From: Nocardioides sp. | Lineage (GTDB): Bacteria > Actinomycetota > Actinomycetes > Propionibacteriales > Nocardioidaceae | Direction of reading: 5' to 3' | Length of the DNA: 51,513 bases | Assembly (NCBI GenBank): GCA_025965125.1 | Contig: JAOPXM010000159.1 | Location: forward strand, 1-51,513 | Part shown: piece by piece, positions 33,370-41,669 of the stretch | Position numbering within the stretch: the stretch's first letter is position 1 | How the letters are laid out: every line of letters begins with the position of its first letter | Made by a program: the position numbers and the translations under genes | Notes under the pieces: generated by a model | Told to the model about the DNA's origin: nothing | What the model saw: the letters and a program-made list of their open reading frames with translations, nothing else | Databases searched by the model: none

Positions 33370-34230
33370 GTGCAGGTGTCCGACGTGCCCGCCGAAGCCC
33401 TGCTCATCACGGTCGCCCCCACGGGGGCCGAGACCACCAAGGCCGACTGCCCCCGGCTCCCGACCACGCTCGAGGAGCTGGTGTCGACCGCAGTGGACTG
33501 TGAGGCGGCGGGTGCGGCGATGATCCATGTCCACATCCGTGACGACGATCATCGACCGACCCTCGACCTCGCGCGGCTGCGGGACACGGTCACGGCACTG
33601 CGCGAGGCCACCGACCTGGTGGTCCAGCTGTCGACCGGCGGGTCCGTGCACGACCCGCTGGACGCGCGCCTGAGGGTCCTCGATGCCGAGCCCGATTCCT
33701 GCAGCCTGACCATGGGAACGACGAACTTCGGCGACGACGTCTTCTCCAACCCGTGGCCCTTCGTCTGCGAGCTCTACCAGCTCAGCCAGGAGCGGGAGAT
33801 CGTGCCGGAGTTCGAGCTGTTCGACCTCGGCCACGTGGCCGCGCTGGGGAGGCTGCTCGGCCGCTACGGGCCGCCGTACGGCGGTCGTGTGCACTGTGAC
33901 TTCGTCATGGGAGTGCCCGGTGGCATGCCCGGCACGGCCGACGCGCTGGTGGCCGGAGTCGCAGCGCTCCCTGCCGAGGTGACGTCCTGGTCTGCGACCG
34001 GGATCGGTCGCAGCACCCTGCCCGTGGCCCTCGCGTCGCTGGCCAAAGGCGGCCACCTGCGCGTCGGCATGGAGGACGTGCTGACGATCAGTCGAGGAGT
34101 GCCCGTCGACAGCAATGCCCAGCTCGTCCAACGTGCCGTCGGGCTCGGCGCTCTTGCCCAGCGCCGGCCGATGTCGACTGCCGAAGCACGCGATTTCCTG
34201 GGGACGCGAAGTCTCGATTCTGCTCGCTGA
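33370..34230 (+). CDS. BKACE-family (DUF849) enzyme
   Basis: A 286-residue TIM-barrel protein of the beta-keto acid cleavage enzyme family, whose prototype splits 3-keto-5-aminohexanoate with acetyl-CoA. Seen here are LLITVAPTGAETTKADCP, the metal-binding IHVHIRDDD (two His), STGG, EFELFDLGHV, HCDFVMGVPGGMPG, and GMEDVLTISRG near the C-terminus. Substrate varies widely in the family, so only the reaction type is inferred. The start is GTG 33370 or GTG 33376; neither has a clear ribosome site. It has no obvious link to glycan synthesis and may be a resident gene between the two kinase/DUF4012 units. Confidence 0.82.
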   Translation: MQVSDVPAEALLITVAPTGAETTKADCPRLPTTLEELVSTAVDCEAAGAAMIHVHIRDDDHRPTLDLARLRDTVTALREATDLVVQLSTGGSVHDPLDARLRVLDAEPDSCSLTMGTTNFGDDVFSNPWPFVCELYQLSQEREIVPEFELFDLGHVAALGRLLGRYGPPYGGRVHCDFVMGVPGGMPGTADALVAGVAALPAEVTSWSATGIGRSTLPVALASLAKGGHLRVGMEDVLTISRGVPVDSNAQLVQRAVGLGALAQRRPMSTAEARDFLGTRSLDSAR

Positions 34231-34403
34231 AAAGGCATTCAGGTGAACAGAATGTATCTAGATCGGAAACCACGTTAAGAGTTTCTACCACCTTGGCCAA
34301 AGGCCCGATTACAGCGTGCGGAACGCACTTAGGCCTGTTTATGGTCAGTCTCACCAACCACCGATTCGGCGTTAGAAGTGCCGCTATGGGGAGACCAGAG
34401 ACC

Positions 34404-34814
34404 ATGAAGAAACTGATCGTAGGACTGTTCGCGGCCCTCCTGATGGGGACTGGCCTCGTTGCCTTCACCGACGGCGCCGCGGTAGCCGCTTGCCCGTACA
34501 CCGGCTGCATCGACACGTCCACCGACGCGGGTGGCCAGCACGTGGTTCGCCGGGGCTCCCGGCCGAGCACGATCGTCCGGGTGTTCACCGCCGGAAACGG
34601 GCAGCCCAAGGGAACCGTGTTCGTCACCTACGAGAGGGTGAAGGGCGGATTCTCCAAGACCGTCACCGTGGGCTACCACGGCCATTCGGTGTCCTTCAAG
34701 GGCCCCGTGCTGACCAAGACCGGCAAGTACAAGGTCGTGGCCCACTTCTCCCCGAAGAGCGGGTCCCCCTGGAGCCCGTCGCAGGACAGCTACGGCCTCA
34801 AGGTGAGGCGCTAA
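34404..34814 (+). CDS. small secreted protein
   Basis: A 136-residue protein with a clear signal peptide (MKKLIVGLFAALLMGTGLVA, cleavage probably after the AVA near residue 28) and a mature part starting ACPYTGC, whose two Cys could form a disulfide. The rest is beta-rich (STIVRVFTAG, GTVFVTYERV, TVTVGYHGHSV, GKYKVVAHF), like a small Ig-like or bacterial surface domain. No enzyme motif is seen. ATG 34404 follows GGGGAGACC. The gene is flanked by its own AT-rich upstream region (34231-34403) and a strong terminator, so it is monocistronic. Confidence 0.7.
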   Translation: MKKLIVGLFAALLMGTGLVAFTDGAAVAACPYTGCIDTSTDAGGQHVVRRGSRPSTIVRVFTAGNGQPKGTVFVTYERVKGGFSKTVTVGYHGHSVSFKGPVLTKTGKYKVVAHFSPKSGSPWSPSQDSYGLKVRR

Positions 34815-34840
34815 CCCCAGCCGCCGCACCGGTCAGGACA

Positions 34841-34866
34841 GGGGCCCGCCCTTCGTGGTGGGCCCC
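34841..34866 (+). terminator. hairpin terminator of the secreted-protein gene
   Basis: GGGGCCCGCC (34841-34850) and GGTGGGCCCC (34857-34866) form a ten-pair stem with one G-U pair and the stable loop CTTCGT, 26 bases after the stop. The rest of the gap to 35045 shows only the GGAG ribosome site of the next gene. Confidence 0.7.
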
Positions 34867-35045
34867 CGTCCCGGACGGTCATGCCCTCGTGGTGAAGCAC
34901 TCGGGGCCAGCAATTCCTGGCCAGAGGGGCCTCATCGCTCGCGGTGGGGCCTCCTGCATTTCCCGCCCAATCCCAGGTCGTCCCGACGATGCGGCCGCCT
35001 GCGTCCCCCTTTGAAGGTCATCAACGAAACGCATTGGAGACTGGC

Positions 35046-36173
35046 GTGAGAATCGCGATGATCGGCACCCGCGGGGTCCCGGCAAGGTACGGCGGCTTCG
35101 AGACGGCCATCGAGGAGATCGGCCAGCGCCTTGTCGGCATGGGACACAGCGTGCGTGTGTATTGCCGCAACCCCGGCCAGGAGGAGATCGCCCACAAGGG
35201 CATGGACCTGGTCAACCTGCCGGCGTACCGCAAGAGCGCGCTCGAGACGCTGAGTCACACCGCGCTGTCGGTTGCGCACTGCATGCGGCACAAGCCGGAC
35301 GCCGCCGTGCTCTTCAACGCCGGCAACGCCCCGCTCATCCCCGCGCTGCGGGCGAGGGGCATCCCCACCGCCGTCCACGTCGACGGTCTGGAATGGAAAC
35401 GCGCCAAGTGGCAAGGCGCAGGCGCGGCCTACTACAAACGTGCGGAAGCGTTGTGCGCACGCTCGAGGGTGGAGCTGATCGCGGACGCGCAGGGCATCGC
35501 CGACTACCTCCTGGACGAATACGGCCGAAGCAGCCACTTGCTCGCCTACGGGGCCGAGATCCTTGATCCGGGCGCGGACAAGCTGCCTGAGCTGGGCGTG
35601 GAGCGGGGTGGGTATCACCTGGTGGTGGCCCGCATGGAGCCCGAGAACCACGTGCACCTGATCGTCGACGGCTATCGCAGGTCAGGCTCGACGACCCCGC
35701 TCATCGTCGTGGGCTCGGCTCCCTACCAGGACGACTACATCAGCTTCGTCGAGAGCCTGGCGAGGGATACGGACGTGCGTTTCGCCGGTTCGGTCTGGGA
35801 CCAGGACCTGCTCAACCAGCTGTACGCCAACGCCCGTTCGTACCTGCACGGACACTCGGTGGGTGGGACGAACCCGTCCCTCCTGCGTGCTCTTGGCTGC
35901 GCCGCGCCGGTCACGGCGTTCGACGTGAACTTCAATCGCGAGGTGACCGCTGGTCACGCCCGGTTCTTCGCTTCGGCCGAGGACGTCGCGGATGCCATTC
36001 GCGAGGACGACGCCGACCCGCGTGGAGCCGAGAAGCGAGGGCTCGAGGGGCAGTCGCACGTGGCTCGTGCTTACCGGTGGGACGACGTCGCCCGCGGCTA
36101 CGAGAACCTTCTGCTGCAGATGGCGGCCGGGCGTTGGAATGCAGCCGAGGTGGGAGAAGTTCGCGCCGGATGA
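35046..36173 (+). CDS. DUF1972-type glycosyltransferase (GT4)
   Basis: A 375-residue GT-B enzyme beginning VRIAMIGTRGVPARYGGFET, the hallmark of DUF1972 glycosyltransferases, several of which are annotated as rhamnosyltransferases. The donor domain contains YHLVVARMEPENHVHLIVD and YLHGHSVGGTNPSLLRALG, with the sugar-nucleotide site. GTG 35046 is used because GGAG precedes it by six bases and it matches the usual family start; the open frame extends 34 codons further without support. It starts the plus-strand run that continues with the second Wzz/kinase. Donor sugar unproven. Confidence 0.88.
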   Translation: MRIAMIGTRGVPARYGGFETAIEEIGQRLVGMGHSVRVYCRNPGQEEIAHKGMDLVNLPAYRKSALETLSHTALSVAHCMRHKPDAAVLFNAGNAPLIPALRARGIPTAVHVDGLEWKRAKWQGAGAAYYKRAEALCARSRVELIADAQGIADYLLDEYGRSSHLLAYGAEILDPGADKLPELGVERGGYHLVVARMEPENHVHLIVDGYRRSGSTTPLIVVGSAPYQDDYISFVESLARDTDVRFAGSVWDQDLLNQLYANARSYLHGHSVGGTNPSLLRALGCAAPVTAFDVNFNREVTAGHARFFASAEDVADAIREDDADPRGAEKRGLEGQSHVARAYRWDDVARGYENLLLQMAAGRWNAAEVGEVRAG

Positions 36174-36212
36174 GTTGTGGCTCGGTGAACAGATCCCTGA
36201 ACAGGAGAACTA

Positions 36213-37679
36213 GTGGACCTGCGTGACTACCTCCGAGTTGTCCGTCGACGATGGGCACTCATCATCGTGTGCGTGGCCGTCGTGACTGGGGCCGCGGCTG
36301 CCTACACGTTCACCGTCACACCCGAGTACGCGTCGACAGCCCGGCTCTTTGTCTCCACCTCACAGTCGGACACCGCCGAGGCCTACCAGGGTGGCCTGTT
36401 CTCGGCGCAGCGCGTGACGTCGTACTCGAACCTTGCCAAGAGCCGCGAGCTCGCTGACAAGGTCAGGCAGGAGCTCGATCTCCCTTTCACTTCCGGAGAG
36501 CTGGCTTCCAAGGTCTCTGCCTCGGTGGTCTCCGACACAGTCATTCTGGACGTGACCGCGATCGACCCTGACCCCCACGTGGCGCAGAGCATTGCCCAGG
36601 CCTATGCAGTCGGCCTGACCGACATGATCCGGGAGCTCGAGACCCCAGTCGGGGCCAGTGCTCCGCTCATCAAGGCGACCACGATCGACTCCGCGTCAGA
36701 GCCGGGATCGCCCATCTCACCCAACCCGGTACGAAACCTGGGCCTGGCCCTTGTCATCGGCTTGCTGCTGGGAGTTGGTGCCGCAGTCCTCCGAGAGCTG
36801 CTGGACACCACGATCAACTCGCCAACTGATCTTGAGACCGTGACCCCGGCGCCTTTGCTCGGAGCCATCGCCTATGACGCCGCCGCTCGTACGCGGCCGC
36901 TCGTGACCGCGCTGGAGTCCCACGCTCCCCGCGTGGAGGCATTTCGTGTCTTGCGCACCAACCTTCAGTTCGTCGACGTGGACACTCCGGACAAGGTCTT
37001 CGTCGTGACCTCGGCGGTGCCCGAGGAAGGCAAGACCACGACGGCGGTCAATCTCGCGATCACCCTCGCTCAGGCAGGTCACCGCACCCTGCTCGTCGAG
37101 TGCGATCTTCGAAGGCCCAAGGCTGCCGTCGCGCTCGGCCTGGACAGCGCGATCGGTGTCACCACGGTCCTCGTCAACAAGGTCGGGCTTCATGACGCCA
37201 TCCAGAAGCATGCCGAGAGCGACGTCCACTTCCTGGGTAGCGGGGCCATCCCTCCGAATCCCGCAGAACTGCTGCAGTCGAAGGCCATGGCCGACATGCT
37301 GCGGGACCTGCGAGCGCAGTACGACATGATCATCATCGATGCCCCGCCCCTGCTCCCGGTGACGGACGCCGCACTGCTCGCCTCGCAGTCCGACGGCGCG
37401 ATTCTGATCGTCAGGCACGGAAAGACGTCGAGGGAGCAGCTCTCCCAGGCAGTCGACCGCCTGGCGCAGGTTGATGCTTCGACGGTGGGCCTCGTGATGA
37501 ACATGGTCCCGACCGGCGGCCGCCGTGGCCGCTACGGATACGGGTACGGATACGGGTACGGCTACGGGTACGGGGATGGGTATGCACCCCAGAACCCGAC
37601 ACCAGGGCCAGAAGGGCGAACGAGGAGCAAGACGAAACGCCGGAGCCCGAGGCACGAGCTGGAACAACGCTCGGCCTAG
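36213..37679 (+). CDS. Wzz/BY-kinase fusion, Tyr-Gly repeat tail
   Basis: A 488-residue paralogue of the kinase at 29793, aligned with it from residue 1 (DLRDYLRVVRRRWALIIV). Wzz helices lie at about 14-32 and 174-192. Walker A is SAVPEEGKTTT (267-277), with Glu at position 271 where the other copy has Gly; Walker A' is LLVECDLRRP; Walker B is MIIIDAPP. The tail carries seven consecutive Tyr-Gly pairs (441-454) then DGY and a basic stretch. Tyr-rich tails are the autophosphorylation site in this family. GTG 36213 has AGGAG at 36203-36207. Its DUF4012 partner follows immediately. Confidence 0.9.
   Translation: MDLRDYLRVVRRRWALIIVCVAVVTGAAAAYTFTVTPEYASTARLFVSTSQSDTAEAYQGGLFSAQRVTSYSNLAKSRELADKVRQELDLPFTSGELASKVSASVVSDTVILDVTAIDPDPHVAQSIAQAYAVGLTDMIRELETPVGASAPLIKATTIDSASEPGSPISPNPVRNLGLALVIGLLLGVGAAVLRELLDTTINSPTDLETVTPAPLLGAIAYDAAARTRPLVTALESHAPRVEAFRVLRTNLQFVDVDTPDKVFVVTSAVPEEGKTTTAVNLAITLAQAGHRTLLVECDLRRPKAAVALGLDSAIGVTTVLVNKVGLHDAIQKHAESDVHFLGSGAIPPNPAELLQSKAMADMLRDLRAQYDMIIIDAPPLLPVTDAALLASQSDGAILIVRHGKTSREQLSQAVDRLAQVDASTVGLVMNMVPTGGRRGRYGYGYGYGYGYGYGDGYAPQNPTPGPEGRTRSKTKRRSPRHELEQRSA
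37533..37574 (+). repeat. hexanucleotide tandem repeat encoding Tyr-Gly
   Basis: Seven tandem copies of TACGGN (N alternates A and G in the first four copies) lie near the 3' end of the second Wzz/kinase gene. Slippage would change the number of Tyr-Gly pairs while keeping frame. Confidence 0.85.
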
Positions 37680-37681
37680 GC

Positions 37682-39427
37682 GTGCGGCCTCCACGTGTCT
37701 GGCGACTCTCTGTCATGGCGGTCCTTGCCGTCGTCCTGCTGGCCGTCGCCTGGGTCGGTTGGCAGGTGTGGCAGGTCAATCGCGATCTCAACAACGCAGC
37801 TGATGATGCGGCCAATCTGCAGGCCGCCCTCGTGGATGGGGACGACGTCGCGGCGGGCGAGGCCCTGAACCGGCTCCGCACGGCCAGCGCGGCGGCGGCA
37901 AACCGCACGGGCGGCACCACCTGGGGGATCTTGACGCACGTCCCGAAGTACGGCGACGACGCCCGGGGTGTCCAGCTCGTCAGCGACGTGTTGCGCGATC
38001 TGAGCGCCGACGGGATCGAGCCCCTGACAGAGACCGCGAGGGATCTGGATGGATTGTTGCCGAGCAACGGGCAGATCTCCATCGAAGCCCTCAAGCGCCT
38101 CCGGGCCCCCGTCGAGGCAGGGAGAGTCGCCTTCGAGGCGGCGGACGAACGACTCGCATCCCTGAATCCCTCGTCATACGACCAGAGGCTGCGCGACAAG
38201 TATCGTGAGCTGGCTCACCGTGTCGCAGACGCCCGACAGATCCTCGACACGGCCGACCACGCACTCGCGGTCATGCCCTCCATGCTGGGTGACGACACAC
38301 CCCGCAACTACCTGCTGGTGTTCCAGAACAATGCCGAGATCCGCGCGACCGGCGGTCTGCCCGGTGCCGTGTCCCTGGTCCACACGGAGAAGGGGGCCGT
38401 GAAGCTCACCAAGCAGGTCGCGGCCAACACGTTCGGACGCACTCCACAGCCGGTGCTGCCGCTCACACCGGCGGAAATGGACATCTACGGCAAGGAGCTT
38501 GGGACCTTCTTCGTCGACGCCAACTTCACTCCCGACTTCGAGCGCACCGCCGATCTGATGCGCGCCCGGTGGGAGCAGGTCCACCCGGAACGCTTGGACG
38601 GGGTCATCTCGATCGACCCCGTCGCCTTGTCCTACATCTTGAAGGCGACGGGTCCGGTCACTGTGGGCGACGTCGCGCTCACCAGTGACAACGCCGTCGA
38701 CCAGCTGCTGCACCAGGTGTATCTGCGGTACCAGGATCCGAAGGACCAGGATGCTTGGTTCCGCGAGGTTGCTCGGGCGGTCTTCGACAAGGTGTCCACG
38801 GGTGCCGAGTCGCCCCAGGACCTGATTCACGCCCTGGCGCAAGGCTCGAACGAGCACCGCCTCTACGTGCATTCGTTCGAACCCGCGGATCAGGACTCGC
38901 TGGCCGGCACGGAAGTCGCCGGCGAGCTGGTGACCGATCCGGAGGCACCCCCCCAGGTCGGCGTGTACCTCAACGATGCGACCGGAGCGAAGATGTCCTA
39001 CTACCTGCGTTATGACGTCCAGGTCGACGCGACGTACTGCAAGGACGCGGTCCAGGGGCTGACGGGCAAGATGCGGTTGCTCTCCGATGCGCCAGACGAC
39101 GCCGCGTCGCTGCCCGCCTACATCACGGGCGCCGGCGCGTACGGCACGGAGCCCGGCTCCCAGCTCGTCCTCATCCGCCTGTACGGGCCCGTGGGGGGCG
39201 CCCTCTCGGGGATCCAGTTCAACGCGAAGCCGATCTCGACCGAGACGGTTGACCAGGATGGTCGACCGGTCGCCACGGTGGTGGCGTCGCTCAAGCCGCA
39301 CTTCACGGTCGACCTGACCTGGCGCATGACGACGGGACAGGGGCAGACCGGGAACGTCGCGGTGACGACTACACCGAGCGTTGTCGCGGGTGCCGCCTCC
39401 AGCTCCGCCGCTTCGGCCTGTTCCTAG
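37682..39427 (+). CDS. DUF4012 membrane-anchored protein, copy 2
   Basis: A 581-residue paralogue of the protein at 31481. A short N-terminus is followed by one membrane helix (LSVMAVLAVVLLAVAWVGW) and an extracellular part with coiled-coil-like helices, then the signature LLVFQNNAEIRATGGLPGA (Asn216 onward), FFVDANFTPDFERTADL, DGVISIDPVALSYIL and VGVYLNDATGAKMSYYL. As in copy 1 there is a Cys in a matching late position (DATYCKDA) and a Cys at the C-terminal end (ASACS). GTG 37682 lies two bases after the kinase stop, with no ribosome site of its own, so translation is probably coupled. Function unknown. Confidence 0.83.
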   Translation: MRPPRVWRLSVMAVLAVVLLAVAWVGWQVWQVNRDLNNAADDAANLQAALVDGDDVAAGEALNRLRTASAAAANRTGGTTWGILTHVPKYGDDARGVQLVSDVLRDLSADGIEPLTETARDLDGLLPSNGQISIEALKRLRAPVEAGRVAFEAADERLASLNPSSYDQRLRDKYRELAHRVADARQILDTADHALAVMPSMLGDDTPRNYLLVFQNNAEIRATGGLPGAVSLVHTEKGAVKLTKQVAANTFGRTPQPVLPLTPAEMDIYGKELGTFFVDANFTPDFERTADLMRARWEQVHPERLDGVISIDPVALSYILKATGPVTVGDVALTSDNAVDQLLHQVYLRYQDPKDQDAWFREVARAVFDKVSTGAESPQDLIHALAQGSNEHRLYVHSFEPADQDSLAGTEVAGELVTDPEAPPQVGVYLNDATGAKMSYYLRYDVQVDATYCKDAVQGLTGKMRLLSDAPDDAASLPAYITGAGAYGTEPGSQLVLIRLYGPVGGALSGIQFNAKPISTETVDQDGRPVATVVASLKPHFTVDLTWRMTTGQGQTGNVAVTTTPSVVAGAASSSAASACS

Positions 39428-39457
39428 TCCAGGTCCACCACAGCGAGAGGAACGAGA

Positions 39458-40534
39458 GTGCTGCTCATACATCCCTCGGACGAGATGTACGGTGCGGATC
39501 GCGTGCTGCTCATGACCGCAGAGGCGCTGGGGCCTGTCGTCACGGTCACGACGTGGTTGCCGGACGACGAGCGTTACATCGCTCGGCCGTTGAGCGCGTC
39601 CCTGGCGCGGGCGGGGTCCGACGTCACGCAGGTTTCACTCCCTGTCATCCGCAGGCGCGAGCTCAATCCACGTGGCATCGCGAGGCTCCTCCGGCGCATG
39701 TGGCTGCTTCGGAAGCGGCTCGCTGCGCGATCCGACGAAACAGTCCTCGTCAGCACGTCGGCGTTGGCGCCGGTCTTGCTCGCCGTCCCCAGGCGCGTGC
39801 GGGTCGTCGTGCACGTGCACGAGACCTGGGGGCCGCTGACCAGGCTCGTTCTGGGCCCCTTCCTGATCCGTGCCGCTGTCGTCCTCGCACCGAGCCGGGC
39901 AGTCGTCGAGAGACTGCCGGCATTTGTGCGCGGCAAGGCGTTCGTCATCCCGAACGGGACCCCGGATCCGGCTAGCGATCCCTCGCCAGTCGCTCACGCC
40001 GGTCCTGTCACGTTCGTTGTTGCGAGTCGATGGGGGGCATGGAAGGGCCATCGCCTGCTGCTCGAGGCCTGGGGCCGGCTGCAAAGGACCGATGTCAAGC
40101 TGATCATCCTCGGCGGTATGCCCCCGACAGGCAGCGGTGTGAACGTGCCTGCGATGGTGGCCGACTTGCCGAACGCATCGACCGTCGAGGTGGTCGGCGA
40201 GGTCAACGACATCGGGCCGTTCATCGAGGCGGCGCACGGGGTGATCCTCCCCAGCAGCGCTCCGGAGCCTTTCGGGCTGGTGGCGATCGAGGGAATGGCT
40301 CGCGGTCGGGCTGTCATCGCGTCAGCCGCGGGCGGCTGTCTCGAGATCGTGGATGAGGGCAGCGGGTGGTTGTTACCTGTCGGCGACGTCAACGCCTGGG
40401 CTGTCCTCCTGGAGACCGTCACTCGCGCTGACCTCACCGACAAGGGGAACGCTGGCCGGCTTCGCTACGAGGAGATGTACTCTGCCGACAGCTTCGGTCG
40501 GCAGATACGCCGCGTTGTGCTGGGGGTCGACTGA
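39458..40534 (+). CDS. GT4-type glycosyltransferase
   Basis: A 358-residue GT-B glycosyltransferase. The N-terminus has LLIHPSDEMYGADRVLLMT, the donor domain VTFVVASRWGAWKGHRLLLE and the E-x7-E pattern ILPSSAPEPFGLVAIEGMAR. HVHETWG in the middle is a common acceptor-side motif. GTG 39458 has GAGAGGAA five bases upstream. It follows the DUF4012 gene by 30 bases and leads a run of three tightly packed genes. Sugar specificity is not predictable. Confidence 0.86.
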   Translation: MLLIHPSDEMYGADRVLLMTAEALGPVVTVTTWLPDDERYIARPLSASLARAGSDVTQVSLPVIRRRELNPRGIARLLRRMWLLRKRLAARSDETVLVSTSALAPVLLAVPRRVRVVVHVHETWGPLTRLVLGPFLIRAAVVLAPSRAVVERLPAFVRGKAFVIPNGTPDPASDPSPVAHAGPVTFVVASRWGAWKGHRLLLEAWGRLQRTDVKLIILGGMPPTGSGVNVPAMVADLPNASTVEVVGEVNDIGPFIEAAHGVILPSSAPEPFGLVAIEGMARGRAVIASAAGGCLEIVDEGSGWLLPVGDVNAWAVLLETVTRADLTDKGNAGRLRYEEMYSADSFGRQIRRVVLGVD

Positions 40535-40535
40535 C

Positions 40536-41669
40536 ATGCGCATCCTGCACATAGGGAGCCTGAGCAAGGTGGAGCAGAACGGCGTCCACCGCGCCATCCA
40601 CACTCTGGCCCATCTCTCGATGGCGCAAGGTCACCAGGTCGGGGTGCTGAACTTCTCCCGCAGCGCACGTACACCGGGGACGCGAGACCTGGACGGAGTC
40701 TCCGCGCTCACACTTCCCGTGCGTGGCCTGCCTGGTTCGGTGGGATCACATGCCCAGTTTCTCGGCGCAGAGTCGCGGGCTGCGCTCGAGCAGCTCATGA
40801 AGGAGTGGGACGTCCTGCACCTTCACTCGGTGTTCCAGGTTGATCACGTCTTCGTCTCACGGCGCGGCGTCCCCTACGTCGTCACTCCGCATGGGGGCTA
40901 CCACCCCCGCATCGTGGACGGCTCCGCCGCGATGACGAAGCGGCTGTGGCTGGCTGCGTTTGACCGGTCGCTGTTGCGGCGAGCCGCGCTCGTGCAGACA
41001 CTGTCCGACTCAGAGAGCCGACATGTGGCAGCACTCCAGCCCAGGGCGCCGACCCGGGTTCTCCCCATACCCATCGTCGGCTCCGTTCCCGCCGGCACGG
41101 ATCGTCGACGCGAAGCGGATGACCCGATCGTCTTCATCGGGCGTATGGACATCGCCCACAAGGGCCTCGATCTCCTGCTGACGGCCTGGGCCCGATCCAC
41201 CTGGTCGAGCGGTCAAGGTGGACACCTCGTGCTTGCCGGGCCCGCAGACAGCGAGACCAATGGTCGACTCGAGTGCTTGATCGACGAGCTGTCACTGCGA
41301 AATTCGGTCGAGCTCATCGGCCCCGTTCACGGGGCCGACAAGGATGCCCTGTTGGCTCGGGCGAAGTGGTTCGTCCACGCGTCTCGCTGGGAGGGGCTGC
41401 CATTGTCAATGCTGGAGGCCGCAAGTGCAGGAGTGCCACTCCTCGGCACGCACGAGACCAACCTGACCGAGCGCATCACCAAGCACGCGGGCGGATTGGT
41501 CTCCGAGGTGTCGGTCGCGTCGATCTCCGACATGCTCGACCGAGCTCACGCCCTGCCGGAAGATCAACGTCAACACATGGTCGAGGGAGCCGTCGAGTTG
41601 GCCCGGGGATTCGAGCCGGGAGACCTGGCCGACGACTACGAGCGCCTCTACCAGGACGCGGTTCGATGA
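40536..41669 (+). CDS. GT4-type glycosyltransferase
   Basis: A 377-residue GT-B glycosyltransferase: MRILHIGSLSKVEQNGVHRA at the N-terminus, PYVVTPHGGYHPRIV as acceptor-side motif, PIVFIGRMDIAHKGLDLLL opening the donor domain, and HASRWEGLPLSMLEAASAG containing E-x7-E. ATG 40536 is one base past the previous stop and is the natural start; the open frame upstream of it is a shadow. Its stop overlaps the next gene's ATG. Donor and acceptor unknown. Confidence 0.87.
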   Translation: MRILHIGSLSKVEQNGVHRAIHTLAHLSMAQGHQVGVLNFSRSARTPGTRDLDGVSALTLPVRGLPGSVGSHAQFLGAESRAALEQLMKEWDVLHLHSVFQVDHVFVSRRGVPYVVTPHGGYHPRIVDGSAAMTKRLWLAAFDRSLLRRAALVQTLSDSESRHVAALQPRAPTRVLPIPIVGSVPAGTDRRREADDPIVFIGRMDIAHKGLDLLLTAWARSTWSSGQGGHLVLAGPADSETNGRLECLIDELSLRNSVELIGPVHGADKDALLARAKWFVHASRWEGLPLSMLEAASAGVPLLGTHETNLTERITKHAGGLVSEVSVASISDMLDRAHALPEDQRQHMVEGAVELARGFEPGDLADDYERLYQDAVR

